Notes under the pieces: generated by a model
Told to the model about the DNA's origin: nothing
Database searches by the model: none
What the model saw: the letters and a program-made list of their open reading frames with translations, nothing else
DNA from: Glaciecola sp. 33A
GTDB taxonomy: Bacteria; Pseudomonadota; Gammaproteobacteria; Enterobacterales; Alteromonadaceae
Assembly (NCBI RefSeq): GCF_002836745.1
Contig: NZ_PJAR01000030.1
Location: 1 to 64,000 of the forward strand
DNA: 64,000 nucleotides
Direction of reading: 5' to 3'
Part shown: positions 25,690 through 35,563 of the stretch, piece by piece
How the letters are laid out: every line of letters begins with the position of its first letter
Position numbering within the stretch: the stretch's first letter is position 1
Program-made: the position numbers and the translations under genes

Positions 25690-27801
25690 TTATTTTTGTT
25701 TGTATTGACTGTGCCGCGATACTTTTTGAAGTTCAGGCAGGGCTCGAATTTTACGCATAATTTTGGCAAGGTGAACTCGATTTTTGGTCGTGAGTTCAAT
25801 ATCGATGACATAGATACTATTTTCACGTTCTTCAGTTTGTAAATTAATAATACTCGAGTCGCAGCTCACAATAGTACTAGTTAACGCTGCTAGTGTACCT
25901 TGATGGTTGAACAGCTCTAAACGCAATGCTGCTTTAAACTCACCTTGCGGTACATCGTCCCATTCCATCGGCAATACCCGCTGTGGCTCCTCTCGACTGA
26001 GCTTACGAATATTAGTACAACCCGTTTGATGGATAACAATGCCACGACCCGGTGATAAAATAGCAACCACTTCGTCACCGGGAATAGGATGACAACAACG
26101 TGAGAAATGCACCAATAACCCCTCTGTACCGCGTATTGCGACATGCGATTTTTTCTCAGAAAGGCTAGGATTTTCACCGACTAAACGTCTGGCAACAATT
26201 GCACTTAATTCATTGCCCATGCCAATATTAGTTAACAAATCCTCAAAGCTGTCACACTTAGTTTCTTCCACTACTCGTTCAATATCAGCAGGAGAGATTT
26301 CATCTAACTTAATAGTGCCTAAAGCATGACGCAGTAAACGGTTACCCATACTTACCGCATCTTCAGATTGTTGGCGTTTTAGGAAGTGACGAATATTACT
26401 ACGAGCACGCGCACTCACGACGAAGTTTAGCCAGTTTGCGTTAGGCTTGGCTCTGGGCGACGTAATAATTTCGATGCTTTGACCGTTTTCCAAGGGCTTA
26501 CTCAAGGAGTAGTTTCGACGCTCCACCCTTGCACCAACACAAGTATTACCTACATCAGAATGCACAGCGTAAGCAAAATCAACGGCAGTTGCACCCATCG
26601 GCAGCTCAACAATTGTGCCTTTGGGTGTAAATACATAAATTTCTTCAGGGAATAAATCAGACTTTACACTCTCAATAAATTCAGCAGATGTGCTAGAGCG
26701 CAATTGCAGTTCGGTTAACGACTGGATCCATTGATTTGCTCTAAGTTGCGCGGTCGTGCCTTTATCAGCAGATTTTTTATATAACCAATGCGCGGCGACA
26801 CCTTTGTCAGCCATGTGGTCCATTTCTGCAGTACGAATTTGTACTTCAACCGGAATACCGTGCGGTCCGATTAATGACGTATGCAACGATTGATAACCGT
26901 TAGTACGCGGAATAGCGATATAGTCTTTGAAACGATTTTCGATCGGTTTATACATGCCATGCATAGCACCTAAAACGCGGTAACAATTGTCTATATTTTC
27001 TACAACCACTCGAAAAGCATAAATGTCCATGACTTCGGTAAACGACAGCTCTTTGTTTTTCATCTTTTGATAGATGCTATAAAGATGCTTTTCACGGCCT
27101 AGCACCGTGCCACTGATACCGGATAACTCAAGACGTTGAACCAGTTCATTTTGGGTTTTTTCAATTATCGCTTTGCGATTCCCTCGCGCTTGGTTAACTG
27201 CAGAGCGCAATGCCCGATGACGCATTGGGTACATGGCTTGAAAACCAAGATCTTCGAGCTCATTTTTTATATCGTGAATACCTAAACGATGCGCCAAGGG
27301 TGAATAAATTTCGAGAGTTTCCAAGGCAATACGACGACGTTTATCCGGGCGAAGTGAGCCCAGCGTTCGCATGTTATGCGTGCGGTCAGCTAGCTTAATC
27401 AAGATAACTCTAATATCTTGTACCATCGCCATTAACATCTTACGAAAGTTCTCAGCCTGCGCTTCTTGTTTGCTGCCAAATTTGAGCTTATCTAACTTAC
27501 TCACACCTTCAACTAATTCGGCAACCGTTTCACCAAATGCAAGGCTTAAATCTTCTTTGCTGTAGTGCGTATCTTCAATGACATCATGCAGTAATGCTGC
27601 CATTAACGTCTCGTAGTCGAGATCCATATCGGCAAGAATACCGGCAACAGCAACTGGATGAGTGATGTAAGGATCACCACTACTGCGCGTCTGACCGTCG
27701 TGAGCGTCACGCGCAAGCACATAAGCCGCTTGAATATACTCGACTTGATCTTGTGGTAAGTATTTACTTACCTTTGTTTTTAAACCTTCAAATAGATACA
27801 C
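25690..27801 (-). CDS. spoT: Bifunctional (p)ppGpp synthetase/hydrolase SpoT
   Basis: 703 residues with the RSH domain order: an HD hydrolase domain (about 25-180: HDGQTRSSGDPYITHPV, ALLHDVIEDT), a synthetase domain (about 230-345: MDIYAFRVVVENID, RFKDYIAIPRTNGYQSLHTS), TGS (about 385-445: IYVFTPKGTIVELP), a zinc-finger/helical region with SRCCHPIPGDEV, and a C-terminal ACT domain. Intact HD (hydrolase) residues indicate a working hydrolase. It controls the stringent response alarmone. The start is GTG at 27801; an in-frame TAA shortly upstream excludes a longer start. A terminator separates it from rpoZ. Confidence 0.96.
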   Translation of the reverse strand: MYLFEGLKTKVSKYLPQDQVEYIQAAYVLARDAHDGQTRSSGDPYITHPVAVAGILADMDLDYETLMAALLHDVIEDTHYSKEDLSLAFGETVAELVEGVSKLDKLKFGSKQEAQAENFRKMLMAMVQDIRVILIKLADRTHNMRTLGSLRPDKRRRIALETLEIYSPLAHRLGIHDIKNELEDLGFQAMYPMRHRALRSAVNQARGNRKAIIEKTQNELVQRLELSGISGTVLGREKHLYSIYQKMKNKELSFTEVMDIYAFRVVVENIDNCYRVLGAMHGMYKPIENRFKDYIAIPRTNGYQSLHTSLIGPHGIPVEVQIRTAEMDHMADKGVAAHWLYKKSADKGTTAQLRANQWIQSLTELQLRSSTSAEFIESVKSDLFPEEIYVFTPKGTIVELPMGATAVDFAYAVHSDVGNTCVGARVERRNYSLSKPLENGQSIEIITSPRAKPNANWLNFVVSARARSNIRHFLKRQQSEDAVSMGNRLLRHALGTIKLDEISPADIERVVEETKCDSFEDLLTNIGMGNELSAIVARRLVGENPSLSEKKSHVAIRGTEGLLVHFSRCCHPIPGDEVVAILSPGRGIVIHQTGCTNIRKLSREEPQRVLPMEWDDVPQGEFKAALRLELFNHQGTLAALTSTIVSCDSSIINLQTEERENSIYVIDIELTTKNRVHLAKIMRKIRALPELQKVSRHSQYKQK

Positions 27802-27869
27802 AGATACTAATTAAAAAATAAGAGTCAATATTGCTAGAATACGGTTATTTTCGCGGTTTGCAAACGCAA

Positions 27870-27894
27870 AAACACCGATTTTCATCGGCGTTTT
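27870..27894. terminator. Rho-independent terminator between rpoZ and spoT
   Basis: Arms AACACCGAT and ATCGGCGTT pair around a TTTC/GAAA loop, with runs of T on both sides (GTTTTTG when read on the minus strand, GTTTTAT on the plus). On the minus strand it lies 87 bases after the rpoZ stop. It could stop rpoZ transcripts before spoT, implying a separate spoT promoter in the remaining roughly 70 bases. Confidence 0.75.
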
Positions 27895-27981
27895 ATAATA
27901 TATTTTTATTTTCAGATAAATAACGGAATTAAAGCGCTTGTTTGTTAAGCCTCAAAGGCAAAATAACGTCACGTTCGATTT

Positions 27982-28254
27982 TTAGTTATCTGAAAGAATG
28001 CTCGCTACAGAAGCAAACTCAGCAGCTTCTTGTTCACGCTGATCATGTAAGTCAGATTGTTCTACTGTTTTAGCAGTCACTAAACCTAACTCAATTTCAC
28101 GAAGCGCAACTACCGTTGGCTTATCGTTACCGACATCTACAAGAGGCTCTTTGCCTTCTGTAGCAAGTTGTCTCGCTCGGCGAGCTGCAACTAATACTAA
28201 ATCGAATCTGTTACCAATTTGGTTTACAGCATCTTCAACTGTTACACGTGCCAT
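27982..28254 (-). CDS. rpoZ: RNA polymerase omega subunit
   Basis: 90 residues: [30 protein letters not shown], then [15 protein letters not shown], which is diagnostic for omega. It helps assemble beta-prime into RNA polymerase and takes part in ppGpp binding. I chose ATG at 28254, which has a GGAG ribosome site about 7 bases upstream and gives the family length; the longer frame to 28317 adds 21 unlikely residues. It lies 105 bp after gmk in the conserved gmk-rpoZ-spoT order. Confidence 0.97.
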   Translation of the reverse strand: MARVTVEDAVNQIGNRFDLVLVAARRARQLATEGKEPLVDVGNDKPTVVALREIELGLVTAKTVEQSDLHDQREQEAAEFASVASILSDN

Positions 28255-28359
28255 GTTGTGCTCCGATAAAATCAATAAGTATTTCAAAAAATGGTGGCGA
28301 AGTATACTGCATAACATTACTAAAGCATAGTCAATTCGTTTACTTCAGAGCCAATTCCT

Positions 28360-29031
28360 CTACTCTTTTGTTAATAAGCTGGGGAAAAGTGAACCGTATC
28401 TAATTTGTTGATTTTCTAAGCTGAGACGTTGAGCTGTAATGATAGCCTCAAATTCTTTGTGCGCGATTGCTAAATTATCATTTACAATGACAAAATCGAA
28501 TTCATTGAAGTGAGACATTTCTGACTGTGCTGCGGCCATCCGTTTGGCAATAACTTGGTCAGAGTCCTGCCCACGACCTGACAATCTAGTTTGTAAGATG
28601 TGTATCGAAGGGGGTAAAATGAAAATTCCAATAACCCTTGGATTTTGCAGCTTGACTTGGCGCGCACCCTGCCAATCAATATCTAAAAATACATCAATAC
28701 CCTGTTGAAGCTTATCGCTAATGGCGGCTTTGGACGTACCATAATAGTTACCAAACACTTCAGCATGTTCATAGAAAGCGTCATTTTCAATCATGCCTTT
28801 AAACATTGCAGGATCCACGAAGTGATATTCAACTCCATTTTGCTCGCCCTTTCTGGGTGCCCTCGTGGTATGCGATACCGACAATTGCATAGCTTGTTTA
28901 TGGCTAGACTTATTCAAAATTTCGTTGATTAACGTTGACTTACCGGCACCAGATGGGGCCGCAACAATAAATAAGTTACCTAATTGTTGAGCCGATTCTT
29001 GGGGTATGTAAACAGATGTACTTTTGGGCAT
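28360..29031 (-). CDS. gmk: Guanylate kinase
   Basis: 223 residues. The P-loop is [17 protein letters not shown], followed by [22 protein letters not shown] (GMP binding) and [13 protein letters not shown]. It phosphorylates GMP to GDP in purine nucleotide synthesis in the cytosol. The N-terminal extension of about 17 residues before the fold is modest. First gene of the gmk-rpoZ block; it is divergent from cyaY with about 90 bp shared upstream DNA, which must hold both promoters. Confidence 0.97.
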   Translation of the reverse strand: MPKSTSVYIPQESAQQLGNLFIVAAPSGAGKSTLINEILNKSSHKQAMQLSVSHTTRAPRKGEQNGVEYHFVDPAMFKGMIENDAFYEHAEVFGNYYGTSKAAISDKLQQGIDVFLDIDWQGARQVKLQNPRVIGIFILPPSIHILQTRLSGRGQDSDQVIAKRMAAAQSEMSHFNEFDFVIVNDNLAIAHKEFEAIITAQRLSLENQQIRYGSLFPSLLTKE

Positions 29032-29121
29032 ATATAGGAATTTTTGTTAATTAATAGTGCTACGATATTCAACAATGGTAGCATAAGCAAAAGTAAAGTG
29101 CGCAAATTGGAAAACCAAAAA

Positions 29122-29445
29122 ATGAAAGATGCGGATTATCATGAATTAATAGACACGCTGTTTATTTCAATTGAAGAGGCCTTAGACATATGTGAAGTGG
29201 ATATCGACTATGAAGGCGCTGGTGGGATCATGACCTTAACAATGCTCAATCATACCAAGATCATTTTGAATAAACAGCCACCATTACAACAGCTTTGGGT
29301 CGCGACAAAATTTAACGGCCATCATTTCAATTACACCAATGACGTATGGATCGACGAGCGCACAGGCGCCGAATTTTTTGCATTTTTCGATGAAGCAATC
29401 AGCAAACAAGCTGGCCAACCTGTAACGCTTAAGCTGCAAGGATAA
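29122..29445 (+). CDS. cyaY: Iron-binding frataxin-like protein CyaY
   Basis: 107 residues matching bacterial frataxin: DADYHELIDTLFISIEEALD acidic helix, GGIMTLTMLNHTKIILNKQPPLQQLWVATK and FNGHHFNYTNDVWIDERTG. It binds iron and modulates Fe-S cluster assembly on IscU/IscS. The ATG at 29122 gives the normal family length; the frame stays open to 29044, but the extra 26 residues have no family match. It leads a run of plus-strand genes into the haem genes, with 4 bp to the next gene. Confidence 0.93.
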   Translation: MKDADYHELIDTLFISIEEALDICEVDIDYEGAGGIMTLTMLNHTKIILNKQPPLQQLWVATKFNGHHFNYTNDVWIDERTGAEFFAFFDEAISKQAGQPVTLKLQG

Positions 29446-29449
29446 AATA

Positions 29450-30121
29450 ATGACTCAGGAATTATTACCTGGCGTGGAAATTCAGCCAAAAGGAGAGCAT
29501 AAAGCCACTATTATTTGGCTACATGGCTTAGGTGATTCAGGTAATGGGTTTGCACCTATCGCTCCTGAACTTAAGTTACCCGACCAATTGGGTGTTAAAT
29601 TTATCTTTCCTCACGCACCCATTCGGCCAGTTACCATTAATAATGGAATGGAAATGCGCGCATGGTATGACATTAAATCGATGGATATGGATTCACGCGC
29701 AGATCTTGACGGTGTTGTTGATTCATCGCAACGCATTGAGCAGCTTATTCGTGCTGAAATAGCATCGGGAATTGATTCAAAAAAAATAATGCTCATTGGG
29801 TTTTCACAAGGTGGTGTAATTGCATTGCATTTGGGCGCCAGATTTACACATCCGATAGCAGGCATTGTGGCGTTGAGCACTTACATGTGTGCACCACAAA
29901 GTTTACTCGCGGAAAAATCTGTGGAGAATCAAAATACGCCTGTATTTTTTGCGCACGGTCAACAAGATGAAGTCGTTCCTTTATTTTTAGGTAATTCAGC
30001 GTTTCAAGTAATGAAAGAAAATGGCTACAATGTTGAGTGGAAAGAGTACATGATGCAACATAACGTGTGTATGCCTGAGATTGCTGACATTTCTACATTT
30101 ATTCAAGCACAACTAGCTTAA
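29450..30121 (+). CDS. Alpha/beta hydrolase, carboxylesterase (acyl-protein thioesterase type)
   Basis: 223 residues. It shows the family start [21 protein letters not shown], the nucleophile elbow [12 protein letters not shown] (catalytic Ser), the acid in HGQQDEVVP and the His in [11 protein letters not shown]. This is the phospholipase/carboxylesterase group with acyl-protein thioesterases and YpfH-like enzymes, cytosolic. The residues around the His (MQHNVC) differ from the usual MGHSV, a mild divergence. It is tightly placed between cyaY (4 bp) and hemC (17 bp). Confidence 0.9.
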   Translation: MTQELLPGVEIQPKGEHKATIIWLHGLGDSGNGFAPIAPELKLPDQLGVKFIFPHAPIRPVTINNGMEMRAWYDIKSMDMDSRADLDGVVDSSQRIEQLIRAEIASGIDSKKIMLIGFSQGGVIALHLGARFTHPIAGIVALSTYMCAPQSLLAEKSVENQNTPVFFAHGQQDEVVPLFLGNSAFQVMKENGYNVEWKEYMMQHNVCMPEIADISTFIQAQLA

Positions 30122-30138
30122 AACAACAGACAGGTAAT

Positions 30139-31083
30139 ATGAGCACTAACAAATCTTCACAACGGGTTATTCGAATTGCCACTAGAAAAAGCGACCTTGC
30201 TATGTGGCAAGCTAAGTATGTGCAAGCAGCATTGCTTGAGCATCACCCGGAAGTAACGGTTGAGTTACTGCCTATGTCAACAACAGGCGATCGGATTTTA
30301 GATACACCGTTAGCGAAAATTGGTGGTAAAGGGTTATTTATTAAAGAGCTAGAAATTGCCATGCAAAATGGTCAGGCTGATATTGCCGTTCACTCGATGA
30401 AAGACATACCCGTTGACTTCCCTGACGGTTTTGGCCTACACGCGATTTGTGAACGTGAGAATCCGTTTGACGCGTTTGTTTCAAATACGTTTGAATCAAT
30501 TGATGCGCTTCCGCAAGGTGCGATTGTCGGTACATCTAGCTTACGCAGGCGATGCCAGTTGCGCGCATTTCGTGGCGATCTCGTTATTAAAGATTTACGT
30601 GGCAATGTAAATACTCGATTAGCGAAGTTGGATGCCGGTCAATATGACGCTATTATACTAGCCTCAGCAGGGTTGATACGCTTGGGTATGCGCGATCGTA
30701 TACAGCAAGAAATTAATGCTGACATTAGCTTACCGGCTGTTGGTCAAGGTGCCGTGGGAATTGAGTGTCGCAATGACGATGCAGAACTCATCGCATTATT
30801 AGCCTCACTAAACCATGGCGCCACCGCAATACGCGTTACAGCCGAACGCGCAATGAACGCAAGACTAGAAGGCGGTTGCCAAGTCCCTATTGGTAGTTAC
30901 GCAGTCATCAATGGCAACTCGCTGTTATTACGCGGATTGGTCGGCACACCTGATGGCAAAACGATGTTGAAATCCCAAGCCCAAGGACCGTTAAACGATG
31001 CCAAAAAAATTGGTGAAGCAGTGGCAAGTGAATTGCTAGCAAAAGGCGCTAGGTCTATTTTGGATTCCTTATATAACGACTAA
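30139..31083 (+). CDS. hemC: Porphobilinogen deaminase (hydroxymethylbilane synthase)
   Basis: 314 residues: [69 protein letters not shown] and [13 protein letters not shown], whose Cys carries the dipyrromethane cofactor. It joins four porphobilinogen units into hydroxymethylbilane in haem synthesis. It heads the hemC-hemD-hemX-hemY order typical of gammaproteobacteria. Confidence 0.97.
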   Translation: MSTNKSSQRVIRIATRKSDLAMWQAKYVQAALLEHHPEVTVELLPMSTTGDRILDTPLAKIGGKGLFIKELEIAMQNGQADIAVHSMKDIPVDFPDGFGLHAICERENPFDAFVSNTFESIDALPQGAIVGTSSLRRRCQLRAFRGDLVIKDLRGNVNTRLAKLDAGQYDAIILASAGLIRLGMRDRIQQEINADISLPAVGQGAVGIECRNDDAELIALLASLNHGATAIRVTAERAMNARLEGGCQVPIGSYAVINGNSLLLRGLVGTPDGKTMLKSQAQGPLNDAKKIGEAVASELLAKGARSILDSLYND

Positions 31084-31107
31084 ACAAACTCAGAGGCAAT
31101 AGCAAAC

Positions 31108-31860
31108 ATGTATTTGATACTGCGTCCAAAAGCAAAACTAGCTGATTCAGTTCTGTGCTTCCAAGAAGCTGGATTAAGCGCACTTGGTTGCGGCCTTATT
31201 GATACCGCCACGCTGCCAGATGCGTTTACCCTGCTGCCAAGCCTGTATGCATTCACTCCAGACCTTGTTGTGGTTACCAGCACTGTCGCTGCCGACCTAT
31301 ATATTGATACTATTGCGCATATCCAAGGCGTGGATCGCCTACAGACAGAGCAAAATAAGCAAGCCTCAAACTTACCTTTTATTGCAGTTGGTACCAGCAC
31401 AGCCAAAAAATTATCTAGTCAACATGAACGAGTTATACAAGCGAGGCCATCAAATTCAGAAGGCATATTGGCGTGTGTTTCGCACTTAAAACTTAAACAC
31501 GCTAATGTTGCGATACTTAAAGGTAAGGGCGGAAGGAACCTAATTAGCAATACGCTAAGTGCAAGCGGGTTTGCCGTTAAAGAATTTGATTTGTATGAAC
31601 GCCTTCTACTAAAAGCGCCTTATTATACTGGTCACTTTGAGGCTGCCGCTATTCAATGTATTATTGCGACCAGTACAGAAATTATTGATGCGGCTTATAA
31701 TTACTTTGAACCTGAATGGCTGAATAAATGTCAATGGATAGTGGTTAGTAAAAGAGTAAAGCAACATCTTAGCGCATTAGGCGCGAATAACATTTTCACC
31801 AGCAATGGTGCTACCGACAGCCATCTCATCGCTGCCGCTAATCAAGTTAAAGGATCATAA
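31108..31860 (+). CDS. hemD: Uroporphyrinogen-III synthase
   Basis: 250 residues. The HemD fold is poorly conserved in sequence but visible here: LILRPKAKLADSVLCFQEAGLSALGCGLIDT, FIAVGTSTAKKL, NSEGILACVSHLKLK, VAILKGKGGRNLISNTL and VKEFDLYER. It closes hydroxymethylbilane into uroporphyrinogen III. Its position between hemC (24 bp) and hemX (1 bp) supports the call. Confidence 0.92.
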   Translation: MYLILRPKAKLADSVLCFQEAGLSALGCGLIDTATLPDAFTLLPSLYAFTPDLVVVTSTVAADLYIDTIAHIQGVDRLQTEQNKQASNLPFIAVGTSTAKKLSSQHERVIQARPSNSEGILACVSHLKLKHANVAILKGKGGRNLISNTLSASGFAVKEFDLYERLLLKAPYYTGHFEAAAIQCIIATSTEIIDAAYNYFEPEWLNKCQWIVVSKRVKQHLSALGANNIFTSNGATDSHLIAAANQVKGS

Positions 31861-31861
31861 C

Positions 31862-33061
31862 ATGAGTGACAAAGAGTCGACCCATTCTGACACCGCATTA
31901 GAAAACCCAGAAAACGTGGTAGAAGATGCCGTTATTATTGAGTCTGATTCAGACGCTAAAGCCGCGCCTAAAAGAGTAACAACGGGCGGGCTCTGGCTGT
32001 TCAGTGTAGTCAATTTTTTATTGATCATCGGTATCTGCGCCGCGGCAGCTTGGACCGGATATCAGTGGCAGCAAAATCAAACAAATGACTCTGACACCGG
32101 CGTAAAAATAGAGGCCGAGTTGTTAAGTATGGATGCTTCCATAGCAAAAATAAATGCATCTGTTGCAAAACATGACGCCGAGTTAGTTAATATTAATGAA
32201 GGTCTACACGAGCAAAATCAGGTTTTGAATAAAAACATGGATAGCTTGCTACAACAGATATTGCAAAATGTAGATGAAAACCAAGCCTTAAAATCACGCA
32301 TTGCTGACCTGTCAGGCAGACGCCCGGCGGATTGGCTATTGGCAGAAGCTGACTATTTGGTGCGTATAGCAGGGCGTAAATTATGGTTAGAAAATGATGT
32401 AAGTACTGCCATGTTGATGCTGCAAGCAGCTGATTCTCGGCTCGAAGATATTGGCGACCCGTCTTTGTTTCCAGTGCGTAAACTCATTGCTGAGGACATT
32501 CAAGCGCTACACCAAATAAACCCTATATCAGTTAATTCAGTCGCTTTGGCCCTGTCTGGGATGGTTCCTCAAGTTAATAACTTACCATTGAACGCGCTTA
32601 AAATTCCTGAAATTAATGATAACAAAGCAGAGAATGAACTTAGTGAGAACATCAGTGATTGGCGTACTAATATTAGCAAAACATGGAACGCATTGGTCGA
32701 CGATTTTGTTCAAATAGAAACTAGCGATAAGCCGGTTCTTCCCTACCTTTCAACAAAGCAGCGTTGGTTAATTACGGAGCAGTTAAAACTTGCATTATCA
32801 CAAGCTAAAAGTGCAGCACTAGACGAACAAGAAAGTTTATATTTAAATGCGTTACAACAAGCAATAGCCCTTTTAGTCGAGCATTTTCAACTGGACGATA
32901 ACAACGTAAAGCAATTTGCAGATGCTTTGCAACAACTTCAAAACACGGATATCGCCAAAGACTACCCGCGTCAGTTACAGTCAGCCAATGCTTTGAAAGA
33001 CATTATTGACCAGCGGATTAAAAGTGTTTTCAAGAATAATACCGACACAGGTGCATTATGA
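31862..33061 (+). CDS. hemX: Uroporphyrinogen-III C-methyltransferase-like HemX
   Basis: About 399 residues: an acidic cytosolic N-terminus, one membrane helix (about 44-64), then a long periplasmic region rich in coiled coil (about 75-140), with ADWLLAEADYLVRIAGRKLWLENDVSTA, the best conserved HemX segment. It lies in the haem operon and, despite the old name, is not a SAM methyltransferase; it is thought to be a membrane scaffold. Start ATG at 31862, just after the hemD stop; the frame extends upstream inside hemD without support. It overlaps hemY by 4 bases. Confidence 0.92.
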   Translation: MSDKESTHSDTALENPENVVEDAVIIESDSDAKAAPKRVTTGGLWLFSVVNFLLIIGICAAAAWTGYQWQQNQTNDSDTGVKIEAELLSMDASIAKINASVAKHDAELVNINEGLHEQNQVLNKNMDSLLQQILQNVDENQALKSRIADLSGRRPADWLLAEADYLVRIAGRKLWLENDVSTAMLMLQAADSRLEDIGDPSLFPVRKLIAEDIQALHQINPISVNSVALALSGMVPQVNNLPLNALKIPEINDNKAENELSENISDWRTNISKTWNALVDDFVQIETSDKPVLPYLSTKQRWLITEQLKLALSQAKSAALDEQESLYLNALQQAIALLVEHFQLDDNNVKQFADALQQLQNTDIAKDYPRQLQSANALKDIIDQRIKSVFKNNTDTGAL

Positions 33062-34224
33062 GAAAACTACTGCTCTACTTTTTTCTGCTCATTTTGTTTT
33101 TTGGCGGGTTGTTATTTGGTCATGCTGCCATAGGTGAAAAAGGTCGTATTTTTATTGCGATGGGTGAATGGCGTATTCAAATGACGGTTGTCAGCGCAGT
33201 TATTAGCCTGCTCATTGGCTCAATTGTTGTGGTTATTTTATGGTGGGCAACCAAGCGTATTTTTAGAATGATTGCTGGCTCCCGAGATTGGTTTGGCGTT
33301 TTGTCCATAAGAAAACAAAACAAAGCCTTTTTTAACGCTATTAATGCTTGTGCCATTGGTGATTATGAAAATGCGCAGAAGTACATCAGTAAAACATTCC
33401 CCGGCGAATTCGATGGCGCGAACTATATGTTAGCTGCGGATATTGATAGACGCGTCAATAATGGCAATAATATTGAAAACCTCTTGGGTATCGCTGAAAC
33501 CTTCCCTGAATCGGAGGCATCAGCAAAAACACAACACGCCGCTTGGTTAATACAGCAACATCAATTTCGACAGGCTGAACTGGTATTGGAAAGTATTGGT
33601 GCCAAGGCTCAACAGCAAGCTGTCGTCGTCAGATTATGGTTGGCAACACTAGCAGCACTGGGTAAATGGGCACTGGTAAAAGAAAAACTCCGTACACATA
33701 AAAAAGTGTTAGGAGATGACTACGTGCAATGGGCACAACAAGTAGTTCAAGGTGAGTTTGCCGAAATAGCAAGTAAACAAGGCGCTAATGCGCTTAAAGA
33801 TAAATGGGCGTCTTTACCCCGCGCCGCGAAAAGAGATATTGCTAATCAAATTGTATATGTGCAGTTACTTATCGACCAAGGCTTGTCACAAGATGCTGAA
33901 CCCATATTGGTTGAGCTTGCGAAGAAAACGAGAAACCCTTCGTTCCATGGTTTGTTCAAGCAACTCAAACATCCTTCACCGCACCAAGCAATGCGCTTGA
34001 TCGAGAGTTGGATAAAAGTCGATATGGACAACGCGCAGTTGTATTCAGTGCTAGCACATTTGGCCTACAACAGCGGCGATATCGAACTTGCTGAAAAAGC
34101 AGTCAGGAAGGCTCTTGAGCTTGCTAGCAATCCCGAAGATGGTCGTTTATTAGCTAGGTTACTAGAGAAACAAAATGCCTTTGAAAAGGCGAATAATGTG
34201 TATAAGGGGCTACTGGCTTCCTGA
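33058..34224 (+). CDS. hemY: HemY, TPR membrane protein of the haem operon
   Basis: 388 residues with two N-terminal membrane helices (about 4-24 and 42-63). TPR-like helical repeats follow in the rest (for example QFRQAELVLESIGAKAQQQ and YNSGDIELAEKAVRKALELA). This is the HemY_N family protein linked with HemX, not the protoporphyrinogen oxidase of Bacillus that shares the name. It is last in the cyaY-hemCDXY run and starts with an ATGA overlap with hemX. Role: proposed coordination of late haem synthesis at the membrane. Confidence 0.92.
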   Translation: MRKLLLYFFLLILFFGGLLFGHAAIGEKGRIFIAMGEWRIQMTVVSAVISLLIGSIVVVILWWATKRIFRMIAGSRDWFGVLSIRKQNKAFFNAINACAIGDYENAQKYISKTFPGEFDGANYMLAADIDRRVNNGNNIENLLGIAETFPESEASAKTQHAAWLIQQHQFRQAELVLESIGAKAQQQAVVVRLWLATLAALGKWALVKEKLRTHKKVLGDDYVQWAQQVVQGEFAEIASKQGANALKDKWASLPRAAKRDIANQIVYVQLLIDQGLSQDAEPILVELAKKTRNPSFHGLFKQLKHPSPHQAMRLIESWIKVDMDNAQLYSVLAHLAYNSGDIELAEKAVRKALELASNPEDGRLLARLLEKQNAFEKANNVYKGLLAS

Positions 34225-34273
34225 GCCCTTAGCCTTTGCAGGTCGTTATTAAATCTTGTATTAGTAAATTGGC

Positions 34274-35563
34274 TTACTCTTCAATCAAAATAGACAATGT
34301 CATCTTAAACCGTTTCTCTAGCGCTTTAATTTTGGCAATTGAGTCTTCATCAAAGACGTGACCCTGCCGCAAGATCAGAATGTCATTTTCGTTAAACAGC
34401 GATTCAGCTAATACCATACCTGGTTGGATCTGATGCGAACGCCGCCCAATATCAAAACTATCTTCGCTTGCGGCTAATTGCTGCTTCTTTAGTACATTTA
34501 TAACGCTACCGTCGTATTGCAGACCACTATAGTTTGCTAATTTATCAAGCGAATCGACAACACTGTGTTCGATCCCATCGATTTTACCTGTCCGGTAACG
34601 TATATAATCCCTTGCGACCGACAATATCTTAGCGCCGATTGGAATATCCACTCCAGCAACATTATTTGGAAAACCGCGACCACTTACATATTCAAATTGA
34701 TGCATAATAATATCAGTCACATTTTGCAATTGCGTTGCTGGACTCAATATAAGTTGTGCCTTTGATGATTGAGTGAAAAAGGCATCTTGCTGCGCAGGTG
34801 TTAGTTTATTGAATGGCGTTGTTATCACCTTTGCGTCCAATCCAACCATGCCAATTTCACAAATGAAGCCTGCAAAACTGATCGCTTCACATACTTTTTT
34901 TTCTACGCCCATCTCTTGAGCAATATCTACAGCGGCTTTACTTACCGATTTGGCGAATGCGCCGCTAAAGTAAGGGCTAATAATTAACAAGTTGTAGACC
35001 ACTTTTTTTAAAGTCACGATGCTTCTTTCGGATGCATTTAATGCAACCTTCAATTGCTTAGTCCGCTGTTCAACCTGCTCTTCTAAAGCACTATTAATCG
35101 TACTTAATTGTTTATTTTGTAATGCTGCTAATTTCGATAGCCGTGTATTTTTAGATACTTGGCGATACTGCACAATACCATTCTCAACAGCCTTAATCAG
35201 CTCTTCATTATTCCATGGCTTCTGTAAAAACCGATGTACTTGACCTTTATTAATGACTTCAAGCGTAGATTCTAAATCGGCGAATCCAGACAAGACTATG
35301 CGATACGTTTGCGGGAAGTCCTTTGCTACTTTGGCTAAGAATTCAGACCCACTCATTCCTGGCATTCTCATATCAGAAACGACCACATGAACGGTATTAG
35401 TTTGCATGAATTCGAATGCTTTTTGGGCACTATCCGCTAATACAATTTTGAATGGCTTACCATGAAAAATACGTTTCATGGTTCGTAATATATTCGCTTC
35501 GTCATCAATAAATAGAACTCTAAATAGGGGGCTCTTTGATAAATCGTTTTTAATATCTGACAT
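34274..35563 (-). CDS. Response regulator with degenerate HD-GYP output
   Basis: About 429 residues. The receiver domain (about 15-135) has the phosphoacceptor Asp64 (VVSDMRMPG) and FLQKPWNN. A coiled coil (about 150-185) follows. The C-terminal part is laid out like an HD-GYP domain, with LTPAQQ and IIMHQFEYVSGRGFPNNVAGVDIPIGAKILSVARDY, but the metal-binding HD is replaced (GFICEIGMVGL instead of HDIGK) and GYP is GFP. It is therefore unlikely to cleave cyclic di-GMP and may bind it or a partner. ATG at 35563 overlaps the kinase gene by 14 bases; kinase and regulator are coupled. Confidence 0.8.
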   Translation of the reverse strand: MSDIKNDLSKSPLFRVLFIDDEANILRTMKRIFHGKPFKIVLADSAQKAFEFMQTNTVHVVVSDMRMPGMSGSEFLAKVAKDFPQTYRIVLSGFADLESTLEVINKGQVHRFLQKPWNNEELIKAVENGIVQYRQVSKNTRLSKLAALQNKQLSTINSALEEQVEQRTKQLKVALNASERSIVTLKKVVYNLLIISPYFSGAFAKSVSKAAVDIAQEMGVEKKVCEAISFAGFICEIGMVGLDAKVITTPFNKLTPAQQDAFFTQSSKAQLILSPATQLQNVTDIIMHQFEYVSGRGFPNNVAGVDIPIGAKILSVARDYIRYRTGKIDGIEHSVVDSLDKLANYSGLQYDGSVINVLKKQQLAASEDSFDIGRRSHQIQPGMVLAESLFNENDILILRQGHVFDEDSIAKIKALEKRFKMTLSILIEE

